Shown piece after piece: positions 49,966 through 58,619 of a DNA stretch of 64,000 bases. The stretch is from Methylomonas methanica (GTDB lineage Bacteria > Pseudomonadota > Gammaproteobacteria > Methylococcales > Methylomonadaceae). Both the position numbers and the translations under genes were made by a program. The notes beneath the pieces were generated by a model that saw only the letters and a list, made by a program, of their open reading frames with translations, was not told the DNA's origin and searched no databases. The stretch lies in NCBI RefSeq assembly GCF_001644035.1, contig NZ_LUUG01000073.1, positions 45,701-109,700 of the forward strand. Direction: 5' to 3'. Position 1 is the first letter of the stretch. Each line of letters begins with the position of its first letter.

Positions 49966-50811
49966 ATGCGATTAGTTTTAGTAAAAACCGTTTTTATCGC
50001 CAGTCTGGCTTGGATGCTGCAGGGCTGCGAAACCCTGGATGCCTTCATGAGCAAGGACTCTTCCGCCAGCAAAGAGGAAGAATACGCCGGCTGGGACGAC
50101 AAGATGTTCCATGAAAAAGCCAAAGAAGCGCTGGATAATAAAAACTACCAAAAAGCCGTTACCCTCTACGAAGCGCTGGAATCGCGGTATCCATTCGGCG
50201 ATTACGCTGCTCAAGCCCAATTGAACGTGGCCTTCGCTTATTACAAAAATGACGACCCGGAAGCAGCGCTGGCCGCGGCCGACCGTTTCATCAAGATTCA
50301 TCCGCGTAATCCCAGCGTCGATTACGCCTACTATTTGAAAGGTCTGATCAATTACAACCGCGGCATCGGCTTTATCGACCGCTTCCTGCCCACCGATTCA
50401 TCGCAGCGCGACCCCGGTCCGGCCAAGGATTCTTACGATAATTTCCAGGAATTGATCCGCCGCTACCCCAACAGCCAATATGTCGCCGACGCCAAGCAGC
50501 GGATGATCGCGTTGCGCAACAATATGGCGATGTACGAAGTTCATGTCGCCGACTTTTACATGCGCCGCAAAGCCTATGTCGCCGCCGTAAACCGCGCCAA
50601 TTACATCATTAAGGAATACCAACGCACCCCGGCGGTACCATTTGCCCTGCAAATCATGCAGGACGGCTATCGGCAGTTGGGTATGGATGAATTGGCTGCC
50701 GACGCCGAACGGATTTACACCTTGAATTACCCGGCCGGCGCGCCACAGGCCAATTACAAGGACGAAGGCGCCATCCAAAAAGTCTGGGATGCCATGGGCC
50801 TGGATAAATAA
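49966..50811 (+). CDS. bamD: Outer membrane protein assembly factor BamD
   Basis: 281 residues. A lipoprotein signal ends LQGC (C21), followed by TPR repeats: EKAKEALDNKNYQKAVTLYEALESRYPFGDYA, RNPSVDYAYYLKGLINYN, and the YPNSQYVADAKQRM segment typical of BamD. It is an essential part of the BAM complex that inserts beta-barrel proteins. The downstream putative metallopeptidase gene overlaps its 3' end. Confidence 0.96.
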   Translation: MRLVLVKTVFIASLAWMLQGCETLDAFMSKDSSASKEEEYAGWDDKMFHEKAKEALDNKNYQKAVTLYEALESRYPFGDYAAQAQLNVAFAYYKNDDPEAALAAADRFIKIHPRNPSVDYAYYLKGLINYNRGIGFIDRFLPTDSSQRDPGPAKDSYDNFQELIRRYPNSQYVADAKQRMIALRNNMAMYEVHVADFYMRRKAYVAAVNRANYIIKEYQRTPAVPFALQIMQDGYRQLGMDELAADAERIYTLNYPAGAPQANYKDEGAIQKVWDAMGLDK

Positions 50812-52030
50812 ACGCTTGAGAGGTTCGACTGATTTGCGGTTGGTTGGTCTAGGCTGGCTGCTATTACACGCTGGCTGCCTCAACGCAGCGGAACCGCTGT
50901 TTCAAAACCGCTTTTTCCCGCTGTCGCAAAACACCGAGCTGGTTTGCGCCACCAGCCAACAAAACTTTACCCCCACCGCCGCACTAGCCGACATCATCCG
51001 TTTTTATGAAGCGGGTCACCCGGACTTGCGCAAACATGCAGTGGCGGTGCTGACCGATCATAAAAACCAGGACCACCTGGATGATCTGGCGGATTATCGA
51101 GAAGACTGCGCGAACAATAGCGCCGGCGAACTCTGCGTACTGGAGAAATACTGGGATGACCGCGAAGCGGCCTGGCGGGCGCTCGCCTTGTTCTACGACA
51201 CCAAAACCGTCATTAAACACAGCGACGACTATCGCTATGAAGTCAAACGCTTCAACGCCGACCATCTGCGCCTGTTCGAAAAAGCCATTCGCAAGATCCC
51301 GGCCTTTTTAAGACAAAGCATCAGCAAAGCCAAGCCGGTAGATAATCTGGAACAGGAAATTGCCGATAAACCCACGGTAATGCAGGAACTGATACGCGAT
51401 GCGTTTCAGGAGGACTACAAAAACAGTATCTGGCAGGATCACACCCACCCGTTGACACTGATACCTGGCATAGGCTTTCGTTCGCAAACCGTGGCGCAGG
51501 TGTTCAGCGGCCAGAACCTGATCGTGTTTACCGTCAAGGCCTTTGATAAAGGCAAGGAAGGCGGCACGTATCGCGACATCGGCGTACAATATTTGGTGGA
51601 TTTTCGCTTGCCCATCGTCGTGCATGAAATCGCCCACACCATCGATAATTTTCATTTCTGGAACGGTCAGGACGATCTGTACTTTTTCTACAAGTACCAC
51701 AAGATTTCCAACGACGAAGAGATCATGAAAATCATTGCCGACTCCAAACTGGCGCTGTGGCCGTCGAAATGGTTCGAGGCTTTCGAATATCTAGGCGAGG
51801 TCAACGAGGGCCGTTACGACGGCACCACGCAGGAAAAACTGGCCGAATTGGTGGCGCAATACATCCTGATCCCGGAACGCTTGCAACAAAGCGCGCCGGC
51901 CGCCTATCAATGGCTGCGTGAAGACATTTTTCGCGGCATCGAATATGAAGGCTACGACCGTTGCAATGTACCGTTGACTAAGCCGCTGAGCTGGTGGCAG
52001 TACGCCACCGGCAAGATGTTGGGCCAGTAA
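50789..52030 (+). CDS. Putative exported zinc metallopeptidase (HEIAH)
   Basis: 413 residues from ATG 50789, inside the end of bamD; a TTG at 50834 with GAGAGG 10 nt upstream is an alternative. The N-terminus has a basic patch and hydrophobic run (LVGLGWLLLHAGCLNAAEP), a signal peptide or lipoprotein signal. The motif VVHEIAHTIDNF (H279, E280, H283) is an HExxH zinc site, and a Glu in EKLAELVAQYIL about 75 residues later could be the third ligand. Otherwise I do not recognise the family. Position behind bamD suggests an envelope function, perhaps as a protease acting on outer-membrane proteins like BepA (comparison only, no sequence similarity claimed). Confidence 0.62.
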   Translation: MPWAWINKRLRGSTDLRLVGLGWLLLHAGCLNAAEPLFQNRFFPLSQNTELVCATSQQNFTPTAALADIIRFYEAGHPDLRKHAVAVLTDHKNQDHLDDLADYREDCANNSAGELCVLEKYWDDREAAWRALALFYDTKTVIKHSDDYRYEVKRFNADHLRLFEKAIRKIPAFLRQSISKAKPVDNLEQEIADKPTVMQELIRDAFQEDYKNSIWQDHTHPLTLIPGIGFRSQTVAQVFSGQNLIVFTVKAFDKGKEGGTYRDIGVQYLVDFRLPIVVHEIAHTIDNFHFWNGQDDLYFFYKYHKISNDEEIMKIIADSKLALWPSKWFEAFEYLGEVNEGRYDGTTQEKLAELVAQYILIPERLQQSAPAAYQWLREDIFRGIEYEGYDRCNVPLTKPLSWWQYATGKMLGQ

Positions 52031-52084
52031 TACTTTATGCTATGCTGATCTGGAATTTTAACCTTGCTAAACCGCTGTCCAGCC

Positions 52085-52639
52085 ATGAAAAAACCGCAAA
52101 CCCTTTCCCTGCAAGAACAACTGCTTAAATCCGGCCTCAGCAACGACGCCAAGCTCAAGCAAGTCAAAGCCGAGAAGCGCAAACAAACCAAGCTGGAACG
52201 CAATAATGGCGTGGAGATTATCGATGAGGTCAAACTCAGTGCAGAGCAACTGCGCCAGCAACAAGTAGAGCGCGACCGCGAATTGAATCGGCAACGCAAG
52301 CTGGCCGAGGAACAAAAAGCCCTGGGCGCGCAAATCAAACAAATCGTCGACATGAACCGTATCGCTCAAGACTCAAACGGCTTGGCTTACAATTTCACCG
52401 ACGACAACAAAGTTAAAACGCTATACGTGGCAGACAAAGTACGGGAGGCCTTGATCAACGGCCGGGCCGGCATCGCCAAGATAGATGGGCACTATGAGAT
52501 CATACCGGCGGAGGTCGCCCGTAAAGTACAGGCGCGGGATGCGGGTAGTATTGTGGTGTTAAACGAAGCGACGCAGGATGTGGCGGCCGCCGACGATCCG
52601 TATGCCGAGTTTCAGATTCCGGACGATTTGATGTGGTGA
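52085..52639 (+). CDS. DUF2058 family protein
   Basis: 184 residues from ATG 52085; a TTG at 52064 is less likely. An extremely charged N-terminal half with coiled-coil character (KLKQVKAEKRKQTKLERNNG, EQLRQQQVERDREL) and a C-terminal globular part (LAYNFTDDNKVKTLYVADKVREALINGRAGIAKI) match DUF2058 (YaiL-like). Described as nucleoid- or polynucleotide-associated, without a proven function. Convergent with trmB; the ends are 4 bp apart. Confidence 0.88.
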   Translation: MKKPQTLSLQEQLLKSGLSNDAKLKQVKAEKRKQTKLERNNGVEIIDEVKLSAEQLRQQQVERDRELNRQRKLAEEQKALGAQIKQIVDMNRIAQDSNGLAYNFTDDNKVKTLYVADKVREALINGRAGIAKIDGHYEIIPAEVARKVQARDAGSIVVLNEATQDVAAADDPYAEFQIPDDLMW

Positions 52640-52643
52640 GGCG

Positions 52644-53333
52644 CTAGACCTTACGAAAAATCAAATCCCAAACCCCATGACCCAAACCCAATCCGCGATT
52701 TTCGAACTTGGTCAAGGGTCGATAAGTCGGTCGTTCACAAAAGTCGTTAGTCGGGCTGCTATTTTTCAAACCGGTGCCCGCCGACAAAATCCCCAACATG
52801 TCCTTGGCGTAATGCTCCCAATCGGTGGCCGCATGAAAATAGCCGCCGGCCATCAACTTCTTGTTCAGCAATTCCACGAAACTGGGTCGGACGATGCGGC
52901 GCTTGTGATGACGGCGTTTTTGCCAGGGGTCGGGGAAAAACAGATGAACACCGGCCAGGCTATGACCGGCGATTTTTTGCTCCAGAATCTCGATCGCATC
53001 ATGGTGGTAAATCCGCACATTGCTAATACCGCGCTGCTCCAGCAATATCATCAAATGGCCGACGCCGGGCCGGTGCACTTCTATGCCTAAATAATTGAAA
53101 TCCGGATTGGCTGCCGCCATCGCCGCCAGACTGTCGCCGTTGCCGAAACCGATCTCGACGATCAAGGGTGCTAGGCGACCAAAGGCTTGCTCTGGATCAA
53201 ATCCAGCTTGCGGCGACAGGCAATACTTGTCCCAATGGCTTTCCAATGCCAGCTTTTGGCCGGCGGTAGCGCGGCCTTGGCGGCGGATGAAGCTTTTGAT
53301 TTTAGCGGGGTCGATTTTTTGGGGTGAGGTCAT
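52644..53333 (-). CDS. trmB: tRNA (guanine-N(7)-)-methyltransferase
   Basis: 229 residues. Family motifs: VEIGFGNGDSLAAMA (SAM site), YLGIEVHRPGVGHL, GVHLFFPDPWQKRRHHKRRIV, and the TKFENRGLGLGHGVWDL C-terminus. It methylates G46 of tRNAs. Transcribed toward the DUF2058 gene. Confidence 0.96.
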   Translation of the reverse strand: MTSPQKIDPAKIKSFIRRQGRATAGQKLALESHWDKYCLSPQAGFDPEQAFGRLAPLIVEIGFGNGDSLAAMAAANPDFNYLGIEVHRPGVGHLMILLEQRGISNVRIYHHDAIEILEQKIAGHSLAGVHLFFPDPWQKRRHHKRRIVRPSFVELLNKKLMAGGYFHAATDWEHYAKDMLGILSAGTGLKNSSPTNDFCERPTYRPLTKFENRGLGLGHGVWDLIFRKV

Positions 53334-53452
53334 GGGGTATAGCTGTTTTTAGTCGAGTAAAACGTAGGTCATGCTCTTTTGAATCACCCAAGAACTGGCG
53401 GAATAATCGTAAACGTTTCCGGCAATCTGGTTTCGCCGGAAAACCTATTGGC

Positions 53453-53734
53453 TTATTCTTGCCTTGGCTCTGGTAAAAGCACAATACGAAAAGATGAAAA
53501 TTTCATTTTAAGCACTTTTGATAGCGCCAAAATGGAAATAACCAGACCAGTGGTAATACTCAAATAGTGTGCAATCGGCTTTGTCACTTGATCGTCGAAG
53601 CCAAAAGCAATTGTTATTAAAGCACCGATAAATCCAATGGCTGCACCCGCAAGTAATCCGAATACTGTAGATCTCCAAGCCCATGACCAAAATATTTCTA
53701 CTGTACGGCTAAATGTGACATCAAGTTCTAGCAT
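53453..53734 (-). CDS. Small two-helix membrane protein
   Basis: 93 residues from ATG 53734 (GGGA upstream); a TTG start at 53779 would add 15. Two membrane segments (STVFGLLAGAAIGFIGALITIAF and AHYLSITTGLVISILALSKVL) separated by a short polar loop, and a basic C-terminus. No family recognised. It stands alone on the minus strand between trmB and the DUF2283 gene. Confidence 0.55.
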   Translation of the reverse strand: MLELDVTFSRTVEIFWSWAWRSTVFGLLAGAAIGFIGALITIAFGFDDQVTKPIAHYLSITTGLVISILALSKVLKMKFSSFRIVLLPEPRQE

Positions 53735-53794
53735 CGAATATTTCCCATAAATTTTAGCCCTCAACTGGGTTGAATCCAAGCAACAGATATTGTC

Positions 53795-54001
53795 CTACGC
53801 CGCTTGTCTTCCAATTTGTTCGTACGAAAACTGCGGAAGGTCGACACCTTGCTTGGCATGCTCCACAGTGATGCCGCATACCTGCCCGGCTGCATCTATA
53901 TCGAACAGGGTGTTATTGTCATAATCGCGGGTTTCCATAATTTCGGCGTTACTAAACTCGATATATAAGGTATCGGTGTCTTCAAACCATTTGATCTTCA
54001 T
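53795..54001 (-). CDS. DUF2283 family protein
   Basis: 68 residues. MKIKWFEDTDTLYIEFSNAE and LFDIDAAGQVCGITVEHA are the DUF2283 signature. The ATG overlaps the stop of the gene upstream (ATGA), as usual for such pairs, which resemble toxin-antitoxin operons. Because the upstream gene is frameshifted, this protein may be an orphan partner, or the shift may be a sequence error. Confidence 0.85.
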   Translation of the reverse strand: MKIKWFEDTDTLYIEFSNAEIMETRDYDNNTLFDIDAAGQVCGITVEHAKQGVDLPQFSYEQIGRQAA

Positions 54002-54232
54002 GGGGTAAATGACCTATCAAAAAACGCGTTATGAATTGTTTCGCCGTCTTCCAAAAGTACGACACGCAAATATCGTCCTCCGGCTTCGTCAATCGCCCCC
54101 CAGCCGTATTCTACCGTCCATTTGAATCACTTGCTTTGTGGGTTGATTGATAACCCTTTCAATCCAAGTAAAATCGATGTCTCTTCGATCAGGTCGCTGG
54201 CGCATGATTTCAAAATACTGGGTGAATTTCAT
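53998..54232 (-). pseudogene. Frameshifted toxin-like partner of the DUF2283 gene
   Basis: From ATG 54232 the frame reads MKFTQYFEIMRQRPDRRDI ... QMDGRIRL and then hits a stop just after a run of six G (plus-strand C-run 54096-54101). One base inserted at that run restores a continuous protein through DEAGGRYLRVVLLEDGE and NAFFDRSFTP, ending at a TGA that overlaps the DUF2283 start. The restored ~78-residue protein resembles a small family found beside DUF2283 genes, commonly suspected to be toxins. Whether the shift is real or a homopolymer error cannot be decided here. Confidence 0.72.
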
Positions 54233-54369
54233 GCGTAAAGGTTAGATTGAATTATGTCAGATGTAATACTGCTAGGGGCCTTTCTAACTAAGCAGTGCCG
54301 ACAATTAAGAGGCTCATCAATCGCGACCAATGCCTCACTTTGCTCAGCGTATCGTACTTGGTTGAATAT

Positions 54370-54690
54370 TTAACCGCCAAGCTGCTCCAGTCTCGACTTC
54401 GCCGCCAGCCCAAACGCCGACTCCGGCTCCTTTTCGGCAATACGTTGCAGCACCGATGAACTGGGTTTTTCCAATAAACCAATGGCCCGCAACCGCACCG
54501 AAGCGTGGTGGGCGTTTAGCGCCGCCAGTTCCGTCAGATAACTGCCGGAATCGTTCAGCAGTTTAAGAATCACTCTTTCCGGGTCTTCGGTAAACAGATC
54601 GCGGACCAGTTCGCCGTATTGTTCCTGCAAACGGATCAAGTCGCGACGGTCGAGTTTTTTCGGTTCGGTGGGATCGTCACAGCAGCCCAT
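54370..54690 (-). CDS. Small helical (HEAT-like) protein with N-terminal Cys pair
   Basis: 106 residues from ATG 54690 (MGCCDDPTEPKK); the frame extends to 54750 but overlaps the upstream gene. Helical repeats (RVILKLLNDSGSYLTELAALNAHHASVRLRAIGLLE and SVLQRIAEKEPESAFGLAAKSRLEQL) resemble HEAT-type repeats. The Cys-Cys near the N-terminus could bind metal. It starts 4 bp after the BFD-type ferredoxin gene, so the two are an operon, perhaps with an iron-sulfur link. No firm family. Confidence 0.62.
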   Translation of the reverse strand: MGCCDDPTEPKKLDRRDLIRLQEQYGELVRDLFTEDPERVILKLLNDSGSYLTELAALNAHHASVRLRAIGLLEKPSSSVLQRIAEKEPESAFGLAAKSRLEQLGG

Positions 54691-54694
54691 TGCT

Positions 54695-54895
54695 TCAGGC
54701 TTCTTGGGTATGCTCGGAAACGAGCTGGTGAAATTCGAACTCGCAGCCACCGCAACCGGATGCCGCGCCGGTGATGCGGGAAATTCTTTCCAGATCGACG
54801 ATGCCGTCGGCTAGCAAGGCTTTAATTTGCTGCGCGGTGGTGCCGCTGCAATAACAAATTACGTCGTTTTCGGAGTCAGGCTTCGTGGCATTCAT
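54695..54895 (-). CDS. BFD-type [2Fe-2S] ferredoxin-like protein
   Basis: 66 residues with the four-cysteine pattern of bacterioferritin-associated ferredoxin domains: C14-x-C16 and C48-xx-C51 (VICYCSGTT, GAASGCGGC). This fold binds a [2Fe-2S] cluster and passes electrons, for example to bacterioferritin or in assimilatory reductases. The segment IKALLADGIVDLERI fits the helical hairpin between the cysteine pairs. No bacterioferritin gene is in the window. Confidence 0.82.
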   Translation of the reverse strand: MNATKPDSENDVICYCSGTTAQQIKALLADGIVDLERISRITGAASGCGGCEFEFHQLVSEHTQEA

Positions 54896-54916
54896 GAAAC
54901 GGTAGGGTATCCGGAG

Positions 54917-55156
54917 TTAGTTGAGCGGTTCCGATTGCCAGCGCAATTGAATGGTATCAGCTGAAAGATCTGCCCCGCAGTCCCATTCGATAAAATAATG
55001 GCCGTTATGGATTCGTTCAAATTCAGTCTTGTCCTTAAGGGGAGTAAACGCTTCCGAGTCCAGATAGGGTTTTACGTCAAATAAACCGGTTTTTCCGTCA
55101 TCGGTGACGATGTAGAGTACATAATCATCTTTGGGGACAATTTCGGCGATTCTCAT
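54917..55156 (-). CDS. DUF2442 family protein
   Basis: 79 residues: VLYIVTDDGKTGLFDVKPYLDSEAFTPLKD and the YFIEWDCGADLSADTI segment are the DUF2442 pattern. Its start overlaps the stop of the upstream DUF4160 gene by 4 bp. DUF4160-DUF2442 pairs are widespread and thought to be toxin-antitoxin-like; no activity has been shown for this pair. Confidence 0.88.
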   Translation of the reverse strand: MRIAEIVPKDDYVLYIVTDDGKTGLFDVKPYLDSEAFTPLKDKTEFERIHNGHYFIEWDCGADLSADTIQLRWQSEPLN

Positions 55157-55425
55157 TGATCGAGTCCTCGAATGGGAAATGGTTTTTTGCCGCTGACCGC
55201 AAGTTGCCAGTCAGCGAGTAAATCGTCCTGGTGAATTTCAATCCATGCGACAACCAGCTTGTGTTTCTTTGCGGGCAGTTCGCCCGCCAATACCGTTCCA
55301 TCGTGAATCGCATAAACCGCCACTTGCCCCTGATATTCAGCATGGATATGCGGAATATTGTGTTTGTCCGTGTCGTAGAAGAACATCCTGATCAGGATGC
55401 CATAGAACATGGAGATGGTCGGCAC
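55153..55425 (-). CDS. DUF4160 family protein
   Basis: 90 residues. MPTISMFYGILIRMFFYDTDKHNIPHIHAEYQGQ, with the conserved H-x-PH-x-HA segment, is the DUF4160 signature. Overlaps the DUF2442 gene by 4 bp, forming a two-gene unit. It begins 12 bp after the thiS-thiG stop on the same strand, so it could be read through from the aroG-thiSG transcript. Confidence 0.88.
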   Translation of the reverse strand: MPTISMFYGILIRMFFYDTDKHNIPHIHAEYQGQVAVYAIHDGTVLAGELPAKKHKLVVAWIEIHQDDLLADWQLAVSGKKPFPIRGLDQ

Positions 55426-55437
55426 GGTAATACTCGG

Positions 55438-56415
55438 TTACAAAAACAACCCATCAATCGGCGAAGATGCCGACGCAAAACGCTTACGCGGCATACGTCC
55501 AGCCAGGAAGGCTTCGCGTCCCGCTTCGATGCCTTTTTTCATCGCCGAGGCCATCAACACCGGATTTTTGGCGGCGGCAATCGCTGTGTTCATTAACACG
55601 CCGTCGCAACCCAATTCCATCGCCATCGCCGCATCGGACGCAGTACCGACGCCGGCATCGACCAGGATGGGCACCTTGGCGTTTTCGACGATAGTTAGAA
55701 TGTTGTAGGGATTACGGATGCCCAAACCGGAACCGATTGGCGCGGCCAGCGGCATTACCGCCACACAGCCGATTTCTTCCAAACGCTTGGCGGCAATCGG
55801 GTCGTCGTTGGTGTACACCATCACGTCGAAGCCTTCCTTGACCAGCAATTCGGCGGCGACATAGGTTTCGGCGACATCCGGAAATAAAGTCAGTTGGTCG
55901 GCTAATACTTCCAGTTTGACCAGTTTATGGCCGCCCAACAATTCGCGAGCCAAGCGGCAAGTACGCACCGCATCGTCGGCGGTGAAGCAGCCGGCGGTGT
56001 TGGGCAATATCGTGTATTTATCCGGCGAAATCACGTCCAGCAAGCTGGGTTCGCCCGGATTCTGGCCGATGTTGGTACGGCGAATTGCGACAGTGATGAT
56101 CTCAGCGCCGCTGGCTTCGGTGGCCAGGCGGGTTTCTTCCAGGTCCTTATATTTGCCTGAACCTACCAACAGTCGTGAACTATAGTTTTTGCCAGCCAGC
56201 GTAAAGTAGTCGGCTTGACCGCCGCCGATGGCTTGCACGATTTCCAATCTATCGTCAGCTTGCAAGCGCTGGCTGGTGTGTTGGGTAAACGGCAAAATTT
56301 CTTTGTTTAATTCGACTGCGATGCGTTTGCCGGTCAAGCCCAAATCGGCAATTACGTCGGCGACGGTAGCGTTCTCGCCATATTCGCGATTGTCGCCATT
56401 GACCAATATTTTCAT
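55438..56415 (-). CDS. thiG: ThiS-ThiG fusion: sulfur carrier + thiazole synthase
   Basis: 325 residues. Residues 1-66 are ThiS ([22 protein letters not shown], ending IGGG at 63-66); from about 70 onward it is ThiG ([27 protein letters not shown] with the predicted Schiff-base Lys in KLEV, K167, and [29 protein letters not shown]). ThiG forms the thiazole phosphate of thiamine from DXP, sulfur from ThiS thiocarboxylate and dehydroglycine. In the fusion the ThiS Gly-Gly is internal, so it must be freed or used in another way. Such fusions are known in some gammaproteobacteria. It follows the DAHP synthase gene by 3 bp. No TPP riboswitch was seen. Confidence 0.93.
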   Translation of the reverse strand: MKILVNGDNREYGENATVADVIADLGLTGKRIAVELNKEILPFTQHTSQRLQADDRLEIVQAIGGGQADYFTLAGKNYSSRLLVGSGKYKDLEETRLATEASGAEIITVAIRRTNIGQNPGEPSLLDVISPDKYTILPNTAGCFTADDAVRTCRLARELLGGHKLVKLEVLADQLTLFPDVAETYVAAELLVKEGFDVMVYTNDDPIAAKRLEEIGCVAVMPLAAPIGSGLGIRNPYNILTIVENAKVPILVDAGVGTASDAAMAMELGCDGVLMNTAIAAAKNPVLMASAMKKGIEAGREAFLAGRMPRKRFASASSPIDGLFL

Positions 56416-56418
56416 GCG

Positions 56419-57501
56419 TTAAACCTTGTGTGTTTTTGCGGCGGCGCGGCGACGTTCAACGGCGCCGGCCAGATGATGTAATAATTCTGCGCTGTCTTCC
56501 CAGCTTAAGCAGGCGTCGGTAATGCTTTGCCCATAAGTCAGTGGCTTGCCTTCCTCGACATCCTGACGACCGCCGATCAGATGACTTTCCACCATCGCGC
56601 CGATGATGCGGTGGTCGCCACCGCGAATTTGGCTAGCCACATCTTCCGACACCAGCATTTGCCGCTGGTATTTTTTAAGGCTGTTGGCATGGCTGAAATC
56701 GATCATGATATTCGGGCGCAAACCGGCTTTTTCCAGACCCTCGGCGACTTGATCGACGCTAACTTCGTCATAGTTAGGCCGGCTATTGCCACCGCGCAGG
56801 ATGATGTGGGCGTCTTCATTGCCACGTGTCGAGAAAATCGCCGAGCGGCCTTCCTTGGTCAAGGACAAAAAGTGATGGGGACTCATAGCGGCATTGATGG
56901 CGTCGATGGCGATTTGAATCCCGCCGTCGGTGGCATTTTTAAAACCCACCGGGCAAGACAGACCGGAGGCCAGTTCCCTATGCACCTGACTCTCGGTAGT
57001 GCGCGCGCCGATGGCGCCCCAGGAAATCAAATCGGAGACATATTGAGGGGTGATTAAGTCCAGGTATTCGGTAGCGGCCGGCACACCCAGGTTATTAATG
57101 TCCAATAGAACCTGGCGGGCCATGTGCAGGCCTTTGTTGATGTTAAAGCTGGAATTCAAATCCGGGTCGTTGATCAGGCCTTTCCAGCCCACCGTGGTAC
57201 GCGGCTTTTCGAAATAAACCCGCATCACGATCACCAGGTCGTCTTGCAACTCGTCCATGATCAGTTTCAAGCGCCCGGCGTATTCCACCGCCGCTGCCGG
57301 GTCGTGGATCGAGCAGGGGCCTATAATCACCAGTAATCTATCGTCGGCACCGGTAAGAATGTTGTGAATCGCCGCCCTGGTATGCAGAATAGTGGCTGCG
57401 GCCTGCTCGGTCATCGGGATTTCTTCGTGAACCTGAATCGGCGCCACCACGTCCTTGGTTTCACAAATTCTTAAATCATCGGTGTTATAGTTAGTTGGCA
57501 T
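56419..57501 (-). CDS. aroG: 3-deoxy-7-phosphoheptulonate synthase, class I
   Basis: 360 residues from ATG 57501 (a TTG at 57513 is less likely). DAHP synthase motifs: VIIGPCSIHDPAAAVEYAGRL, MRVYFEKPRTTVGWKGLINDP, GARTTESQVHRE, GFKNATDGG and IMIDFSHANS. It starts the shikimate pathway from PEP and erythrose 4-phosphate. Which aromatic amino acid inhibits it cannot be told from the sequence by eye, so aroG is used for the family. First gene of a unit with thiS-thiG. Confidence 0.94.
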   Translation of the reverse strand: MPTNYNTDDLRICETKDVVAPIQVHEEIPMTEQAAATILHTRAAIHNILTGADDRLLVIIGPCSIHDPAAAVEYAGRLKLIMDELQDDLVIVMRVYFEKPRTTVGWKGLINDPDLNSSFNINKGLHMARQVLLDINNLGVPAATEYLDLITPQYVSDLISWGAIGARTTESQVHRELASGLSCPVGFKNATDGGIQIAIDAINAAMSPHHFLSLTKEGRSAIFSTRGNEDAHIILRGGNSRPNYDEVSVDQVAEGLEKAGLRPNIMIDFSHANSLKKYQRQMLVSEDVASQIRGGDHRIIGAMVESHLIGGRQDVEEGKPLTYGQSITDACLSWEDSAELLHHLAGAVERRRAAAKTHKV

Positions 57502-57608
57502 GACACTCAGCAATAAGCTTTCAGTAGATGGATTAAGCGGTTATTTTAACCGTTTTGCCGCGTCGGTGTTACAAAGTAATGCCTAAACCGACTTGAGAAA
57601 ACCCGGAT

Positions 57609-58403
57609 ATGACTGACGACAGACCCATTAAACGCTGCTTGACGGTGTGCCTGGCACAGTCGTTCGAGTTCGCACAATTGCGGGAAAAACTGCTGGATAC
57701 CACCCGCGCGCAACTGTTCAGAAACGCCTTAGTGATAGACTACAAAACCGGCTGCGCGATTGTGTTTGCCTACGGGGTGATGGTGTGCTGGAACCTCAAC
57801 CTAGACGACCGGCGCTCTTTGCAGGATTTGCTGCTGGACTACGCGATCAAACCCGACGCCGAGCCTCAGGAAGACAATTTCAGCTACGAAGTGGGCTGCG
57901 AGCAAGACCGCTTTCAACACGATCATCTCGAACTCCAGTCCGCCGATTTCAAAGTATTGCTGGCGTTGTCGCATGCGATGGCACAATCGATCAAGCTGGC
58001 GGCTTTCGAAGGCCATGCTATCGACACGATCCGCGCTACCAGCCATTTGCCGCAATCGCTGGCGCGGGAAGGCACGATCAAACTCAATCGCAAAACCATG
58101 GCCATGATTCGCGGCCAATTGTTCCTGACCAAAAGCGACATCATCCTCAATTACGACTTGTTGGATACCCCGGAATTTTTCTGGGAACATCCTGAATATC
58201 AGCATATTTACTCGATGGCCGCCAATTACCTGGAAATTCAGCAACGCACCGACGTATTGTCAAAAAAGCTTGAGACAATACACGAGCTTCTGGAAATGCT
58301 GGCCGATGAACAAAAACACCAGCATTCCTCGGCCTTGGAGTGGATCATCATTTGGCTGATTGCGGTGGAGATTGTGATGTCGATTTTGGATAAACTTTTT
58401 TAG
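57609..58403 (+). CDS. RMD1/YagE family (DUF155) protein
   Basis: 264 residues. The fold signature is seen in GCAIVFAYGVMVCWNL, SHAMAQSIKLAAFE, NYDLLDTPEFFWEHPEYQHIYSMAANYLEIQQRTDVLSKKL and a C-terminal membrane helix (EWIIIWLIAVEIVMSIL). Eukaryotic relatives (Rmd1, RMND1) are linked to meiosis and mitochondrial translation; the bacterial role is unknown. Divergent from the DAHP synthase gene. Confidence 0.88.
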   Translation: MTDDRPIKRCLTVCLAQSFEFAQLREKLLDTTRAQLFRNALVIDYKTGCAIVFAYGVMVCWNLNLDDRRSLQDLLLDYAIKPDAEPQEDNFSYEVGCEQDRFQHDHLELQSADFKVLLALSHAMAQSIKLAAFEGHAIDTIRATSHLPQSLAREGTIKLNRKTMAMIRGQLFLTKSDIILNYDLLDTPEFFWEHPEYQHIYSMAANYLEIQQRTDVLSKKLETIHELLEMLADEQKHQHSSALEWIIIWLIAVEIVMSILDKLF

Positions 58404-58619
58404 TTAGCCCAACTCTCGGCTTTCCAATTTGGCACCTGGTTTGCCGCAAGCTAACAGTTGCCCCGGAAAATCAAGGGTTGACGGTATCGACCGGCTGCCG
58501 CGATAATCGACCCAAAGATTGAACTCGCTCACAAAAATATTGGTATCCCCTACGCCTCCACTTAGTCTTGCTGCTAAGTCTAAGAAGTCGTATCACTAAA
58601 TTTACTTTAAGGACAAACC

